In this document: piece after piece, positions 33,997 to 43,186 of the stretch
Layout of the letters: every line of letters begins with the position of its first letter
Numbering within the stretch: the stretch's first letter is position 1
Assembly: GCA_011526045.1 (NCBI GenBank)
Contig: WYBE01000075.1
Coordinates: 1 to 64,000, forward strand
Reading direction: 5' to 3'
Length of the DNA: 64,000 nt
Source of the DNA: Nevskiales bacterium
Lineage (GTDB): Bacteria; Pseudomonadota; Gammaproteobacteria; Steroidobacterales; GCA-2729495
Program-made: the position numbers and the translations under genes
The notes under the pieces: model-generated
Databases searched by the model: none
The model's input: the letters and a program-made list of their open reading frames with translations, nothing else
What the model was told of the DNA's origin: nothing

Positions 33997-34275
33997 CTGA
34001 TTCGCAGCTTCCGCCATCGCGGCCTGCAACGGTTCTTTGAAACCGGCTCGAAGGCCGGCATTCAACCGAAGCACGCCGGGCGGCTGCGGCTGCAACTCGG
34101 CCGGCTCGACGCCGCTAGCGGCCCGGAGGATATGAACCTGCCCGGCTGGCGGCTGCACCCGCTCAGGGGCGATTTATCCGGCCATTGGGCGGTATGGGCC
34201 GATGAGAATTGGCGGCTGACGTTTCGCTTCGTCGGCACCGATGCCGAAGTAGTGGATTACCAGGACTATCACTGA
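33997..34275 (+). CDS. higB: HigB-type toxin with apparent CTG start
   Basis: 92 residues reading (M/L)IRSFRHRGLQRFFETG, then SKAGIQPKHAGRLRLQLGRL, LPGWRLHPLRGDL, and ENWRLTFRFVGTDAEVVDYQ-DYH. This matches RelE/HigB ribosome-dependent mRNA interferases along its full length. Homologues start Met-Ile-x-Ser-Phe; here the corresponding codon is CTG (33997). No ATG, GTG or TTG lies at the right place, and the upstream in-frame extension is inside the promoter. It may use CTG as a weak start, be leaderless, or be a decaying toxin. The antitoxin gene begins 10 bases downstream. Confidence 0.8.
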   Translation: MIRSFRHRGLQRFFETGSKAGIQPKHAGRLRLQLGRLDAASGPEDMNLPGWRLHPLRGDLSGHWAVWADENWRLTFRFVGTDAEVVDYQDYH

Positions 34276-34285
34276 GGAACGCACG

Positions 34286-34591
34286 ATGACCCGAATGCAC
34301 AACCCCCCGCACCCTGGCGAGGTATTGCGGGACACCGTTTTGCGCGCCGATGGCGGCCTGACGGTCACCGCACTGGCCGCACGGCTGGGCGTCTCCCGCG
34401 TGGCACTCTCCCGCGTGGTCAATGGTCGCGCTGCCGTTAGTGCGGAACTGGCCATCCGGCTCGCGGCGGCCCTGGGCGGCTCGGCTGAGTCCTGGCTACA
34501 GATGCAGGCCGCTTACGATTTGTGGCACGCCCAGAAGAAACGCCGGCCGAGAATCCAGCGGTTGCCGGACATCGCCCAAGACAGGGTGTAG
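34286..34591 (+). CDS. higA: HigA-type antitoxin, XRE-family DNA-binding protein
   Basis: 101 residues from the ATG at 34286, with GAGGAACGCACG upstream. It shows the HigA start MHNPPHPGEVLRDTVL and a helix-turn-helix LTVTALAARLGVSRVALSRV-VNGRAAVS, followed by AESWLQMQAAYDLWHAQ. It binds and inhibits HigB and represses the operon, likely through the palindrome at 33969-33987. The reversed order (toxin first) is typical of HigBA systems. Confidence 0.92.
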   Translation: MTRMHNPPHPGEVLRDTVLRADGGLTVTALAARLGVSRVALSRVVNGRAAVSAELAIRLAAALGGSAESWLQMQAAYDLWHAQKKRRPRIQRLPDIAQDRV

Positions 34592-34697
34592 CGGCGCAAA
34601 CGTGGGGGGCGTTTTCCGGTGAGCGGCCCTGAAACCCGCGCCGTCGACCTTGAGGGGTGCTGTCAAGCAGCCCTGAGATCAGGCCCGCCTCGCCCTG

Positions 34698-34871
34698 TTA
34701 CGGCTTGCGGCGGTAGAACCTGAGCAGTGTTTCCTTGGGAGGGCTGGCTGCTGAATCGCAGCCGCTGCACGCGGCCCCGGTGCGCCGACGTTTGCGCCGG
34801 CGGTACCAGATGGTGAACACGACGACGAGCGCGACGAGTCCCAGCGCGAGTATGTCCTGCAAGTCTCCCAT
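34698..34871 (-). CDS. FeoB-associated Cys-rich small membrane protein
   Basis: 57 residues from the ATG at 34869-34871. It is one membrane helix (ILALGLVALVVVFTIWYRRR) followed by a basic stretch and a Cys pair in AACSGCDSAA, ending LLRFYRRKP. This is the layout of the FeoB-associated Cys-rich membrane protein family found downstream of feoB. It lies 31 bases after the feoB stop on the same strand, preceded by GGAGACCTCAC-like sequence. It probably assists ferrous iron transport; the Cys pair may bind iron. It replaces the FeoC position in this operon. Confidence 0.85.
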   Translation of the reverse strand: MGDLQDILALGLVALVVVFTIWYRRRKRRRTGAACSGCDSAASPPKETLLRFYRRKP

Positions 34872-34902
34872 GTGAGGTCTCCGGTCAGCCCTTGGCCGCT
34901 GC

Positions 34903-37110
34903 TCATGAGCCTAGCTGGTAGGCGAGCATGGCGCCCAGGTAACCAGCGCCGGTCATGTACACCCAGGCGAAGCCGGCCCAGGCCCAGCTACCTGCCTCGC
35001 GCCGGATCATGACGATCGTGGCGGCACACTGCAGGCAGAACGCATAGAAAATCAGCATCCCGATCGCCATGGGCAGGGTGAAGACGGGACGGCCGTCCGG
35101 CCAGGTCGCGTTGCGCAGGCGTTCGACGAGTGCGTCGTCGCCTGAATCGACTTCGCTGCCGACCGCGTAGATCGTGCCGAGCACCGCCACGACCACCTCG
35201 CGCGCCGGAAATCCGGCTACAACGGCTGCGGATACTTTCCAGTCCCAGCCAAGGGGGGCGAAGAGCGGCGCGACAAACTTGCCGATCCGGCCGAGGTAGC
35301 TGCCTTCGATGTTGGCCGCGATCTCGGCGTTTTCGATCTGGCGCATTCGTTCATCGAGCGCGGCTCCTTGCAGCTCGGACTGCGCCGCGGTCCGTTGCTC
35401 CACGAATGCCGCTGCATTGCCCTCGGGGCGCGGGAAGTACGCGAGCGCCCAGATGACGACGGCCACCGAAAAGATGACGGTTCCCGCGCGGATGAGGAAC
35501 ACACGGCCGCGTTCGAGCAGGCGCAGCAGCACCGAGCGCAGGTTCGGCAGACGGTAGGGCGGGAGTTCAATCAGGAAGGTCGGTGTGGGGCCCCGCAACA
35601 GCGTGCGTTTCATCAGCAGGGCGGTGAGGACACCGCCAGCAATGCCGAGCAGGTACAGGCCGAGCAGCACGAGCCCCTTCAGGTTCAAGATGCCGCCGAG
35701 GAAGTGCCGGTCGGGCACGAATGCGCCGATCAACAGCGCGTACACGGGCAGTCGTGCCGAGCAGGTCATGAACGGAGCGGCAAGAATCGTGGCGAGCCGG
35801 TCGCGACGCTCGGGAATCACCCGGGTGGCCATGATGCCCGGCACGGCGCACGCGAAACTCGACAGCATCGGAATGAACGATTGCCCGGAGAGGCCGCACA
35901 TGCGCATCAGCCTGTCGATCATGAACGCGACCCGCGGCATGTAGCCCGTGTCCTCGAGCAGGATGATGAACGCGAACAGGATCAGGATCTGCGGCAGGAA
36001 GATCACGACGCTGCCGACACCCGCAATGGCGCCATCGACCAGCAGGCTCGAGATCGCGCCGGCGGGCAAGGCGGCGCGAACGGTCTCCGCCAGCCACACG
36101 GTTGCGGCGTCGATCAGGTCCATGAGCGGCGTGGCCCACGAAAACACCGCCTGGAAGACCGTGGCCATGACGAGGATAAAGAGCACGGAGCCGATCACGG
36201 GATGGTTCGTGATCCGATCCAGGCGTTCGCTCACGGTTGGCTTCGGCGGAGCGCGGGTTTCGGATTCGTTGACGATGTCGTTTATCAGGTCGTAGCGTGC
36301 CTTTGCCTCCATGGCCGCGAGCGAGCTGCCGGTGGACAGTCGCATGCGCAGCTCCATGAGTTCATTGACGAACTCCGGGCTGGTTGCGTATTCGAAGCGC
36401 CGTTCGGCAACGCCTCGGGCGTCGATCAGTGCCCGTTCGACCTCGTAAGCGGAAAGATTGTGGCCCGCGCTGGTCAGTCGCGCGCAGAGTTCCGTTGCCG
36501 CGCGGTGCACGTCGGGGAGGGTGACGAGGCGCTCGCGACGGGGCTTCTTCAGGGCTTCTGCCAGGGCTTTTTTCAGCTCACGCAGCCCGGAGCCCGTGGT
36601 TGCGACCATGGGCACCACGGCGGCGTCCATGCGCCGGGCGAGACGTTCGACATCGATCGTGACGCCGTTGCTGGTCGCCACGTCCAGCATGTTGACGGCG
36701 AGCACCAGCGGCAGGCCGAGTTCGGCGAGCTGCGTGGAGAGAAAGAGATTGCGGCGCAGATTGGTGGCATCGACCACCACGAGCACGGCCCGCGGCGGGG
36801 CGAGGTCCTCGACGTGGCCGAGGAGAACGTCGATTGCGACCATCTCGTCCGGCGACTGTGCCGCCAGCGAATAAGTGCCCGGCAGGTCGACGAGCGTGAC
36901 CTGGTGGCCGTCGATGTCGAGTGTCCCGGTGTGACGTTCGACCGTCACCCCGGGGTAGTTGGCCGTTTTCTGCTTCAGGCCCGTGAGGGCATTGAACAGC
37001 GTGCTCTTGCCGGTGTTGGGATTGCCGATGACCGCCACCACCGGCGTCGAATGGGGCGATCGGGCAAGGTCCTGGGGCGGGTGGGGGCCGAGCGGAGCAG
37101 TGGTGCTCAT
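34903..37110 (-). CDS. feoB: Ferrous iron transporter FeoB
   Basis: 735 residues. The N-terminal G domain has G1 GNPNTGKST (about 28-36), DLPGTYSLA (G3) and NMLD (G4). After a helical spacer the membrane part contains two Gate-type repeats (FILVMATVFQAVFSW; LPQILILFAFIILLEDTGYM; GLSGQSFIPMLSSFACAVPG; FPAREVVVAVLGTIY). It imports Fe2+ across the inner membrane. The start overlaps the feoA stop by 4 bases (ATGA). Length is slightly below the 770 of E. coli. Confidence 0.96.
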   Translation of the reverse strand: MSTTAPLGPHPPQDLARSPHSTPVVAVIGNPNTGKSTLFNALTGLKQKTANYPGVTVERHTGTLDIDGHQVTLVDLPGTYSLAAQSPDEMVAIDVLLGHVEDLAPPRAVLVVVDATNLRRNLFLSTQLAELGLPLVLAVNMLDVATSNGVTIDVERLARRMDAAVVPMVATTGSGLRELKKALAEALKKPRRERLVTLPDVHRAATELCARLTSAGHNLSAYEVERALIDARGVAERRFEYATSPEFVNELMELRMRLSTGSSLAAMEAKARYDLINDIVNESETRAPPKPTVSERLDRITNHPVIGSVLFILVMATVFQAVFSWATPLMDLIDAATVWLAETVRAALPAGAISSLLVDGAIAGVGSVVIFLPQILILFAFIILLEDTGYMPRVAFMIDRLMRMCGLSGQSFIPMLSSFACAVPGIMATRVIPERRDRLATILAAPFMTCSARLPVYALLIGAFVPDRHFLGGILNLKGLVLLGLYLLGIAGGVLTALLMKRTLLRGPTPTFLIELPPYRLPNLRSVLLRLLERGRVFLIRAGTVIFSVAVVIWALAYFPRPEGNAAAFVEQRTAAQSELQGAALDERMRQIENAEIAANIEGSYLGRIGKFVAPLFAPLGWDWKVSAAVVAGFPAREVVVAVLGTIYAVGSEVDSGDDALVERLRNATWPDGRPVFTLPMAIGMLIFYAFCLQCAATIVMIRREAGSWAWAGFAWVYMTGAGYLGAMLAYQLGS

Positions 37111-37334
37111 TTCAGCAGATCGATTTCGACACGACGCGCTTCTTCGCGTCGCAACGACAGGGCGTAGCCCATGATCTGTACTTCCAGCGGATCGCCGCCG
37201 ATGGCCCGGCGCGTCATCGCAATTTCCGAGCCCTCCAGGAGCCCAAGCGCCATGAGGCGCTGAACGAGCGGTCCGTCCCCGTCGATCCTGAGGATCCGGC
37301 CGCGCTGGCCCGGTTTCAATTCATCAAGCGTCAT
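37107..37334 (-). CDS. feoA: Ferrous iron transport protein FeoA
   Basis: 75 residues: an SH3-like FeoA domain (LDELKPGQRGRILRIDG, LVQRLMALGLLEGSEIAMTR, LEVQIMGYALSLRREEA). It is a small cytoplasmic partner of FeoB and is translationally coupled to it. Upstream at 37370-37385 the minus strand has TATAGAATAG, a plausible -10 region; I did not find a convincing Fur box. Confidence 0.94.
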   Translation of the reverse strand: MTLDELKPGQRGRILRIDGDGPLVQRLMALGLLEGSEIAMTRRAIGGDPLEVQIMGYALSLRREEARRVEIDLLK

Positions 37335-37463
37335 CGTTCGGCTTCCCGCCGCGTGGGAATTGCACGCTTGACTATTCTATAGGGAGAACAAGGGTGCTGC
37401 CTGTGCAGGCAGCGCGACGTCTGGCCCGCTCGCAGGGCGGGTTCGCTGGCTATCGCCCCGGAT

Positions 37464-38660
37464 TCAGTTCGCCTGCGCGGGGTGCGGCAGGATGGGTCGG
37501 GTGGCGCCCTGCTGGAGCGTTTCGAGTTCCTGCTCGTAGACCCGGGTCAGCTCCTCGATCACTACCCGGGGCATTGGCTCGCCTTCCTCGGCGTGGGTGA
37601 TTGTCTGGTAGCTTTCTTCGTACAGCTCCCAGTACTTCAGCTTGTTGGTGCTGGCGAGCAGCGGCGAGCGTTTCAGGCCGCGATCGAAGCGGCTGCGCAG
37701 CTCGTCCGGGTCGAGCCTTTCGGCGAAGTCGCGCACGGCATGGATCATTGCCTTCAGGAGCGCGTTCTGGTGGTTTCTCACGTCATCGAATGCGGAGCGC
37801 ACCGCCTGGTCGGGTGGCAGGTAGGACTCGCCCGGCTCGCCGAGCAGGTAGCGGAGCGCGTCCTGGACGTTGGCGGAGAACTTCAGCGGGTTGTTGCGGT
37901 TCGCCCGTATGATGGTTTGTGAGAGGCGCAAGGCGTCTTTCATGCGGGCGCGGTTCTGCAGCAGTTCGGCAAGGCCCGTCAGCAGTTCGCGGGTAAGCCG
38001 GCCGGCAGTCTGCAGGACTTCGTCCGGGTTCGAGCCGCGCAGGTCCGAGGGCTTCAGGCCGGCGGCCTTGCAGAAGGTTTCGAGTGCCTGTGCGCTGTTG
38101 GCCTGCGGCGGTGCTGCCGCCGGGGCCGGCTTCGCCGGCGCCGGCACGGCCACCGGCTTGCGCGCCGCGCTGCTCGCGTCCGCATCGGCCGGCTTGAGAT
38201 GGCGCTCGAGGGCGTTGTAGTCGAAGGCCCGCAGCTTGCTTTCATCGACCAGTTTCAGCTCGACGGACTCATCCACGGGCACGAGCTGGGCGCGCACCAC
38301 GGAGTCCCGCATGCCGTCATCGGCCGGCTGTTCGCCGGCTGCATCGAGTTCGACGGTGACTTCATATTCGCCAAGGCGCAGGCGGTCGCCGTTGAACAGG
38401 CGCTGCGGATGGCCGCGGCCGACGGCGGTATCCGCTCCGTTCACGTACACGCCATTGCGACTCGTATCGACCAGGTAGTAGGCCCCCGCCTGGTAGTCGA
38501 TGAGGGCGTGGCGGCTGGAGATGAAGCGCTTGTCGTCAGGCAATACCCAGTCGTTGTCTGCGGCACGGCCGATCGTGCCGCCGCAGGCACGAAACTCACG
38601 CAGACCGCCGTTTTCCAGCTGGTCCTTCTGGTGACTGATGATGCGAAGGCGTAAAGCCAT
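37464..38660 (-). CDS. tagH: FHA-domain protein of the TagH type (type VI secretion associated)
   Basis: 398 residues from the ATG at 38658-38660. The N-terminal FHA domain (GTIGRAADNDWVLPDDKRFI, SSRHALIDYQ, DTSRNGVYVNG) would bind phosphothreonine. An Ala/Pro-rich linker (about 165-190) leads to the C-terminal TagH domain (NPLKFSANVQDALRYLLG; DDVRNHQNALLKAMIHAVRD; SPLLASTNKLKYWELYEESY). TagH normally works in post-translational control of type VI secretion, yet no secretion gene is nearby. It may act with loci elsewhere or with the Ser/Thr kinase encoded at 52971. Confidence 0.88.
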   Translation of the reverse strand: MALRLRIISHQKDQLENGGLREFRACGGTIGRAADNDWVLPDDKRFISSRHALIDYQAGAYYLVDTSRNGVYVNGADTAVGRGHPQRLFNGDRLRLGEYEVTVELDAAGEQPADDGMRDSVVRAQLVPVDESVELKLVDESKLRAFDYNALERHLKPADADASSAARKPVAVPAPAKPAPAAAPPQANSAQALETFCKAAGLKPSDLRGSNPDEVLQTAGRLTRELLTGLAELLQNRARMKDALRLSQTIIRANRNNPLKFSANVQDALRYLLGEPGESYLPPDQAVRSAFDDVRNHQNALLKAMIHAVRDFAERLDPDELRSRFDRGLKRSPLLASTNKLKYWELYEESYQTITHAEEGEPMPRVVIEELTRVYEQELETLQQGATRPILPHPAQAN

Positions 38661-38830
38661 GTCGACAATTCCTGCGCCCGTGCGCCGGGTCACCCACCGT
38701 GGTGGGGGAAACGACGGCCGGGAAACCGATTTCCGCCGCGCCATCATGGCGGTCTGCGGCGGTGCTCGCAGTAGTCTGGTTCACAGTTTGTCGAGTCCGG
38801 GAGCGGGTCTTGGCGGCAGGTTTGCTGCGC

Positions 38831-38836
38831 TATAAT
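38831..38836 (+). promoter_or_regulatory. -10 element (TATAAT) upstream of the DUF1820-purL unit
   Basis: A consensus TATAAT 65 bases before the DUF1820 start. The -35 region is weak (TCTTGG at a 17-base spacing). It lies between divergent tagH and DUF1820. Confidence 0.5.
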
Positions 38837-38900
38837 GCGCGCCCGGTCCGACGATGATGCACGGCTGCCCCGGACTGCCACAGGTTCACGCACCCCCGCA

Positions 38901-39242
38901 ATGTCGGCCCGACGACTTTACAAAATCTCATTTCTGAGTCAGGGCAAGGTCTACGAGATCTACGCCCGCTCGGTGGCCCAGGGCAGCCTGTTCGGCTTCA
39001 TCGAGGTCGAAAAGCTGGTGTTCGGCGAACGCAGCAGCGTGGTGCTCGACCCCTCCGAGGAGCGCATCAAGTCGGAGTTCCAGGGCGTGCGCCGCACCTA
39101 TCTGCCGATGCACGCCGTGCTGCGGATCGATGAGGTCGAAAAAGAGGGCGTCTGCAAGATCAGCAAGGCGGAAGGCGGCAACGTGGCGCAGTTTCCCATG
39201 CCGGTATTCGCTCCCGGCAGTCGCAATGACGGCGGCGAGTGA
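38901..39242 (+). CDS. DUF1820 family protein
   Basis: 113 residues from the ATG at 38901 (MSARRLYKISFLSQGKVYEI). Contains YARSVAQGSLFGFIEVEKLV, RIKSEFQGVRRTYLPMHAVL and RIDEVEKEGVCKI, which define the DUF1820 family of gammaproteobacteria. Function is unknown. An upstream in-frame start adds Arg/Thr-rich residues without family resemblance. It is 30 bases from purL and probably cotranscribed. Confidence 0.9.
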   Translation: MSARRLYKISFLSQGKVYEIYARSVAQGSLFGFIEVEKLVFGERSSVVLDPSEERIKSEFQGVRRTYLPMHAVLRIDEVEKEGVCKISKAEGGNVAQFPMPVFAPGSRNDGGE

Positions 39243-39272
39243 GGCTCGCGGCCGGCCGCCGCCATACTGACG

Positions 39273-42200
39273 ATGCTTGAGATTGCCGGATCACCGGCCC
39301 TGACCGCATCGCGGCTCGCGCGACTGCTGAAGGCCATCCACGCGACGCACCCGCACATCCGCTCGGTCGAGGCACGCTTCATTCACTATCTCGACGTGAC
39401 GCGACCGCTGCAGCCTGCGCAGCGCCTCACGCTCGACGAGCTGCTGCGTTACGGGCCCGCTGCGCCAGCCGGTTCGCCGGCGGCCGCGGTCCTGTGGGTC
39501 GTCCCACGGCTCGGAACCATCTCGCCGTGGTCCAGCAAGGCGACCGACATCCTGCGCAACAGCGGGCTCGATGCCGTGCAACGCTGCGAGCGTGGCATTG
39601 CCTACGGCTTCGTCGCCGGGCAGCCGTTGTCCCAGGCCGACGTGCGTGCGCTCGCGCCGTTGCTGCATGACCGGATGACGGAAACGGCGCTGACCCGGCC
39701 GCCCACCTCTGCGGAGCTCTTCGCCGGGGCGAGGCCCGCCCCGTTGCGGCGGGTGCCGTTGGCCCGGCTCGGCCGCGGCGCGCTGGAAGAGGCAAACCGC
39801 GCCTGGGGACTGGCGTTGTCGGACGAGGAAGTGGACTACCTCGAGTCGCGTTTCCGGGAACTCGCGCGCGATCCCACCGACGCCGAGTTGATGATGTTCG
39901 CGCAGGCCAACTCCGAGCACTGCCGTCACAAGATATTCAATGCAAGCTGGACCATTGACGATGCCAGGCAGCCGCACAGCCTGTTCGACCTGATCCGCAG
40001 CACTCACGCTGCCAGCCCGCAGGGCGTGCTCAGTGCCTACAGCGACAATGCGGCGGTGATCGAAGGAGCGATGGCGGCGCGCCTGCTCGCCGATCCGCTG
40101 ACCGGCGAATACCGGTTGCAGCGCGAATGCACGCACACCCTGCTGAAGGTGGAAACGCACAATCACCCCACCGCCATTTCGCCATTTCCTGGGGCGGCGA
40201 CGGGTGCCGGTGGCGAGATCCGTGACGAAGGCGCCACGGGTCGTGGCGCACGGCCCAAGGCCGGCATGGCCGGGTTCACCGTGTCACACCTGCGGCTGCC
40301 GGCATGCCCGCAGCCCTGGGAGGCGGACGATGTCGGCCGGCCCCGGCGACTGGCGTCGGCGCTGCAGATCATGCTCGAGGGACCGATCGGTGCGGCGGCT
40401 TTCAACAATGAATTCGGACGGCCGAACATCGCCGGCTACTTCCGCAGCTTCGAGCAGGCGGTGCCGGGTGAGCCCGGCCGCGCCTGGGGTTACCACAAGC
40501 CGATCATGATTGCGGGCGGGCTCGGCAACATTCGCGGCGACGACGTGCACAAGACCGGGGTGCCGGAGGGCTCGCTCCTGATCGTGATCGGCGGTCCGGC
40601 CATGCTGATCGGGCTCGGCGGCGGTGCGGCGTCTTCCATGATCAGCGGGCAGAGCACCGAGGACCTGGATTTCGCTTCGGTGCAGAGGGGCAACCCGGAG
40701 ATGCAACGTCGCGCCCAGGAGGTGATCGAGGCCTGCTGGAGCGCCGGTGCGGGGCCGTCCGGGCGCAATCCCATCCTGATGATTCATGACGTCGGTGCCG
40801 GTGGCCTGTCGAACGCGCTGCCGGAACTGGTCCATGGCAGCGGACGCGGCGGTCGCATCGAACTGCGCGAGGTTCCGAACGCGGAGCCGGGCATGGCGCC
40901 GGCACAGATCTGGTGCAACGAGGCGCAGGAGCGCTACGTGCTCGCGATTGCGCCGGATGACCTCGAGTGGTTTCGGGCCATCTGCCAGCGCGAGCGCTGC
41001 CCGTTCGCGGTCCTTGGCAGCGCGGATGCTTCCGGACGATTGCTGGTGAGCGACCGGCTGCTCGGCGAACCGGTGGTCGACATGCCGCTCGATGTGCTGC
41101 TCGGCAAGCCGCCAGCAACCCGCATGCGAGTGAAACGCCAGCCGCGCCCGGTCGGCCTGGCGGAGTTCGCCGGCATCGATCTGGCGGAGGCTTGCCGGCG
41201 GGTGTTGCGCTTTCCTGCGGTGGCCGACAAGTCGTTCCTGATCCACATCGGTGATCGAACGGTGGGCGGGCTGGTGCATCGTGACCAGCTCGTCGGACCC
41301 TGGCAGGTCGCGGTGAGTGACGTCGCGGTCACCGCGCTCGGGTTCGACGGCGAGGCGGGTGAAGCCATGGCGATCGGTGAGCGTCCGCCGCTGGCGATCA
41401 TCGATCCGGCTGCCGCCGGCAGAATGGCGGTCGGTGAGGCACTGACCAATATCCTGAGCGCAGACGTGGGCGGTTTGCGACGCGTGCGCTTGTCGGCCAA
41501 CTGGATGGCGGCAAGCGGCGTGAGCGGCGAGGACGAGGCGCTGTTCGATGCGGTGACTGCCGTCTCCGCGCTGTGCTGCGAGTTGGGCGTAGCCATTCCG
41601 GTGGGCAAGGATTCGCTGTCGATGCGCTCGGCATGGCAGGATCACGGCGCGCCCCGGGCGGTGGTCGCGCCGGTCTCGCTCGTGGTGACCGCTTTTGCGC
41701 CGTTGGCCGATATTCGCCGAACGCTTACGCCCCAGCTCAGGCAGGAAGAGGGGAGCTGCCTGTACCTGCTCGAACTCGTCCCCGGTGGGCAGCATCGGCT
41801 CGGCGGGTCCTGTCTCGCGCAGGCATTTGGCGTGCGGGGCGGCCCGGTGCCGGATCTCGACGATGCGCAGCGGTTCATGCAACTGGTCGCCTGCGTACTG
41901 GCCCTGCACGAGCGTCACCTGATGCTCGCCTACCACGACCGCTCCGACGGCGGACTATTCGCGGCATTGTGCGAGATGGCATTTGCAGGACGCGCGGGCC
42001 TCAGCGTCGAGTTGGCGTCCGGTAACTCCGCTCAGGTGCTCGGCGCACTGTTCAGCGAGGAACTGGGCGTGCTCATCCAGGTGCGTCAGGGGGACGTGGC
42101 TGCCGTCGAGGCGGTGGCCGCCGAACACGGGGTCGGTGAATGTCTGCGCCGCGTCGCCGTCGTGACCCGCGACGACCGCCTGCTGTTCCAGCAGCGCGGT

Positions 42201-43169
42201 ACGGTGTTGCTGGACTTCGATCGCAATGAACTGTACGCGCTCTGGTCGGAGCTCAGTTACCACATGCAGGCCCTGCGGGATAATCCCGAGAGCGCTGCGC
42301 AGGCCTACGACGCCGGGCTCGATGCGGACGATCCGGGACTCGCGCCGCGACTGACCTTCGATCCGGCGGCGGCGCCGCGAGTGGTCACAGGCGCGGCGCC
42401 GCGGGTTGCGATCCTGCGCGAGCAGGGCATCAATGGCCAGGTCGAAATGGCGGCCGCGTTCCTGCGTGCCGGGTTTGCGCCGGTGGACGTGCACATGTCG
42501 GACCTGCTCGCCGGCCGGCGCAGCCTCGGGGAGTTTCGCGGCCTGGTGGCCTGCGGTGGATTCTCCTATGGCGACGTGCTGGGTGCAGGCGGCGGCTGGG
42601 CCAAGTCGATCCTGTTCAACGCCGCCATGCGCGAGCAGTTCCAGGCATTTTTTGCGCGCCCCGACACCTTTGCCCTCGGGGTCTGCAACGGCTGCCAGAT
42701 GCTGTCGGCCCTGCAGCCGCTCATTCCCGGCGCCGGGCACTGGCCGCGCTTCGTGCAGAACCTCTCGGAGCAGTTCGAGGCGCGCCTGAGCCTGGTGGAG
42801 ATACTGCCCGGCACGTCCATCTTTACCCAGGGCATGACCGGCAGTCGTTTGCTGATCGCTACCTCCCACGGCGAGGGTCGCGCGGAGTTCGCGGCCTTGT
42901 CCGATCTAGCGGCGTGCTTCGCAGGCGGGCAGGTCGCCCTGCGCTACGTGGACAACCACGGACGTCCTGCCACATGTTATCCGGCGAATCCGAATGGTTC
43001 GCCGGATGGCGTGGCCGGTTTCAGTGCCGCAGACGGCAGGGTGCTTATCATGATGCCGCATCCCGAGCGCGTGCACCTCAGCTTCCAGCACTCCTGGCAC
43101 CCGGACGGATGGGGCGAAGAGGGGCCGTGGATGCGCATATTCCACAACGCCCGCGCCTGGGTCGGCTGA
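39273..43169 (+). CDS. purL: Phosphoribosylformylglycinamidine synthase
   Basis: 1298 residues, the large single-chain form of proteobacteria. It converts FGAR, ATP and glutamine to FGAM in purine synthesis. The N-terminal PurS-like part is followed by an FGAM synthase core (MMFAQANSEHCRHKIFNASW; VETHNHPTAISPFPGAATGA; MIHDVGAGGLSNALPEL). A glutaminase domain (about 1040 on) has the catalytic Cys in LGVCNGCQML and NLSEQFEARL, ending near the HPERV motif. The gene is complete. It is convergent with the zinc-ribbon gene at 43187. Confidence 0.98.
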   Translation: MLEIAGSPALTASRLARLLKAIHATHPHIRSVEARFIHYLDVTRPLQPAQRLTLDELLRYGPAAPAGSPAAAVLWVVPRLGTISPWSSKATDILRNSGLDAVQRCERGIAYGFVAGQPLSQADVRALAPLLHDRMTETALTRPPTSAELFAGARPAPLRRVPLARLGRGALEEANRAWGLALSDEEVDYLESRFRELARDPTDAELMMFAQANSEHCRHKIFNASWTIDDARQPHSLFDLIRSTHAASPQGVLSAYSDNAAVIEGAMAARLLADPLTGEYRLQRECTHTLLKVETHNHPTAISPFPGAATGAGGEIRDEGATGRGARPKAGMAGFTVSHLRLPACPQPWEADDVGRPRRLASALQIMLEGPIGAAAFNNEFGRPNIAGYFRSFEQAVPGEPGRAWGYHKPIMIAGGLGNIRGDDVHKTGVPEGSLLIVIGGPAMLIGLGGGAASSMISGQSTEDLDFASVQRGNPEMQRRAQEVIEACWSAGAGPSGRNPILMIHDVGAGGLSNALPELVHGSGRGGRIELREVPNAEPGMAPAQIWCNEAQERYVLAIAPDDLEWFRAICQRERCPFAVLGSADASGRLLVSDRLLGEPVVDMPLDVLLGKPPATRMRVKRQPRPVGLAEFAGIDLAEACRRVLRFPAVADKSFLIHIGDRTVGGLVHRDQLVGPWQVAVSDVAVTALGFDGEAGEAMAIGERPPLAIIDPAAAGRMAVGEALTNILSADVGGLRRVRLSANWMAASGVSGEDEALFDAVTAVSALCCELGVAIPVGKDSLSMRSAWQDHGAPRAVVAPVSLVVTAFAPLADIRRTLTPQLRQEEGSCLYLLELVPGGQHRLGGSCLAQAFGVRGGPVPDLDDAQRFMQLVACVLALHERHLMLAYHDRSDGGLFAALCEMAFAGRAGLSVELASGNSAQVLGALFSEELGVLIQVRQGDVAAVEAVAAEHGVGECLRRVAVVTRDDRLLFQQRGTVLLDFDRNELYALWSELSYHMQALRDNPESAAQAYDAGLDADDPGLAPRLTFDPAAAPRVVTGAAPRVAILREQGINGQVEMAAAFLRAGFAPVDVHMSDLLAGRRSLGEFRGLVACGGFSYGDVLGAGGGWAKSILFNAAMREQFQAFFARPDTFALGVCNGCQMLSALQPLIPGAGHWPRFVQNLSEQFEARLSLVEILPGTSIFTQGMTGSRLLIATSHGEGRAEFAALSDLAACFAGGQVALRYVDNHGRPATCYPANPNGSPDGVAGFSAADGRVLIMMPHPERVHLSFQHSWHPDGWGEEGPWMRIFHNARAWVG

Positions 43170-43186
43170 GCCGATCGCAGGGGCGC

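Noticed and set aside
33635..34700. tRNA-Ser as an integration site for an island carrying HigBA
   Set aside because: I looked for a second copy of the tRNA 3' end downstream and found none, and there is no integrase gene.
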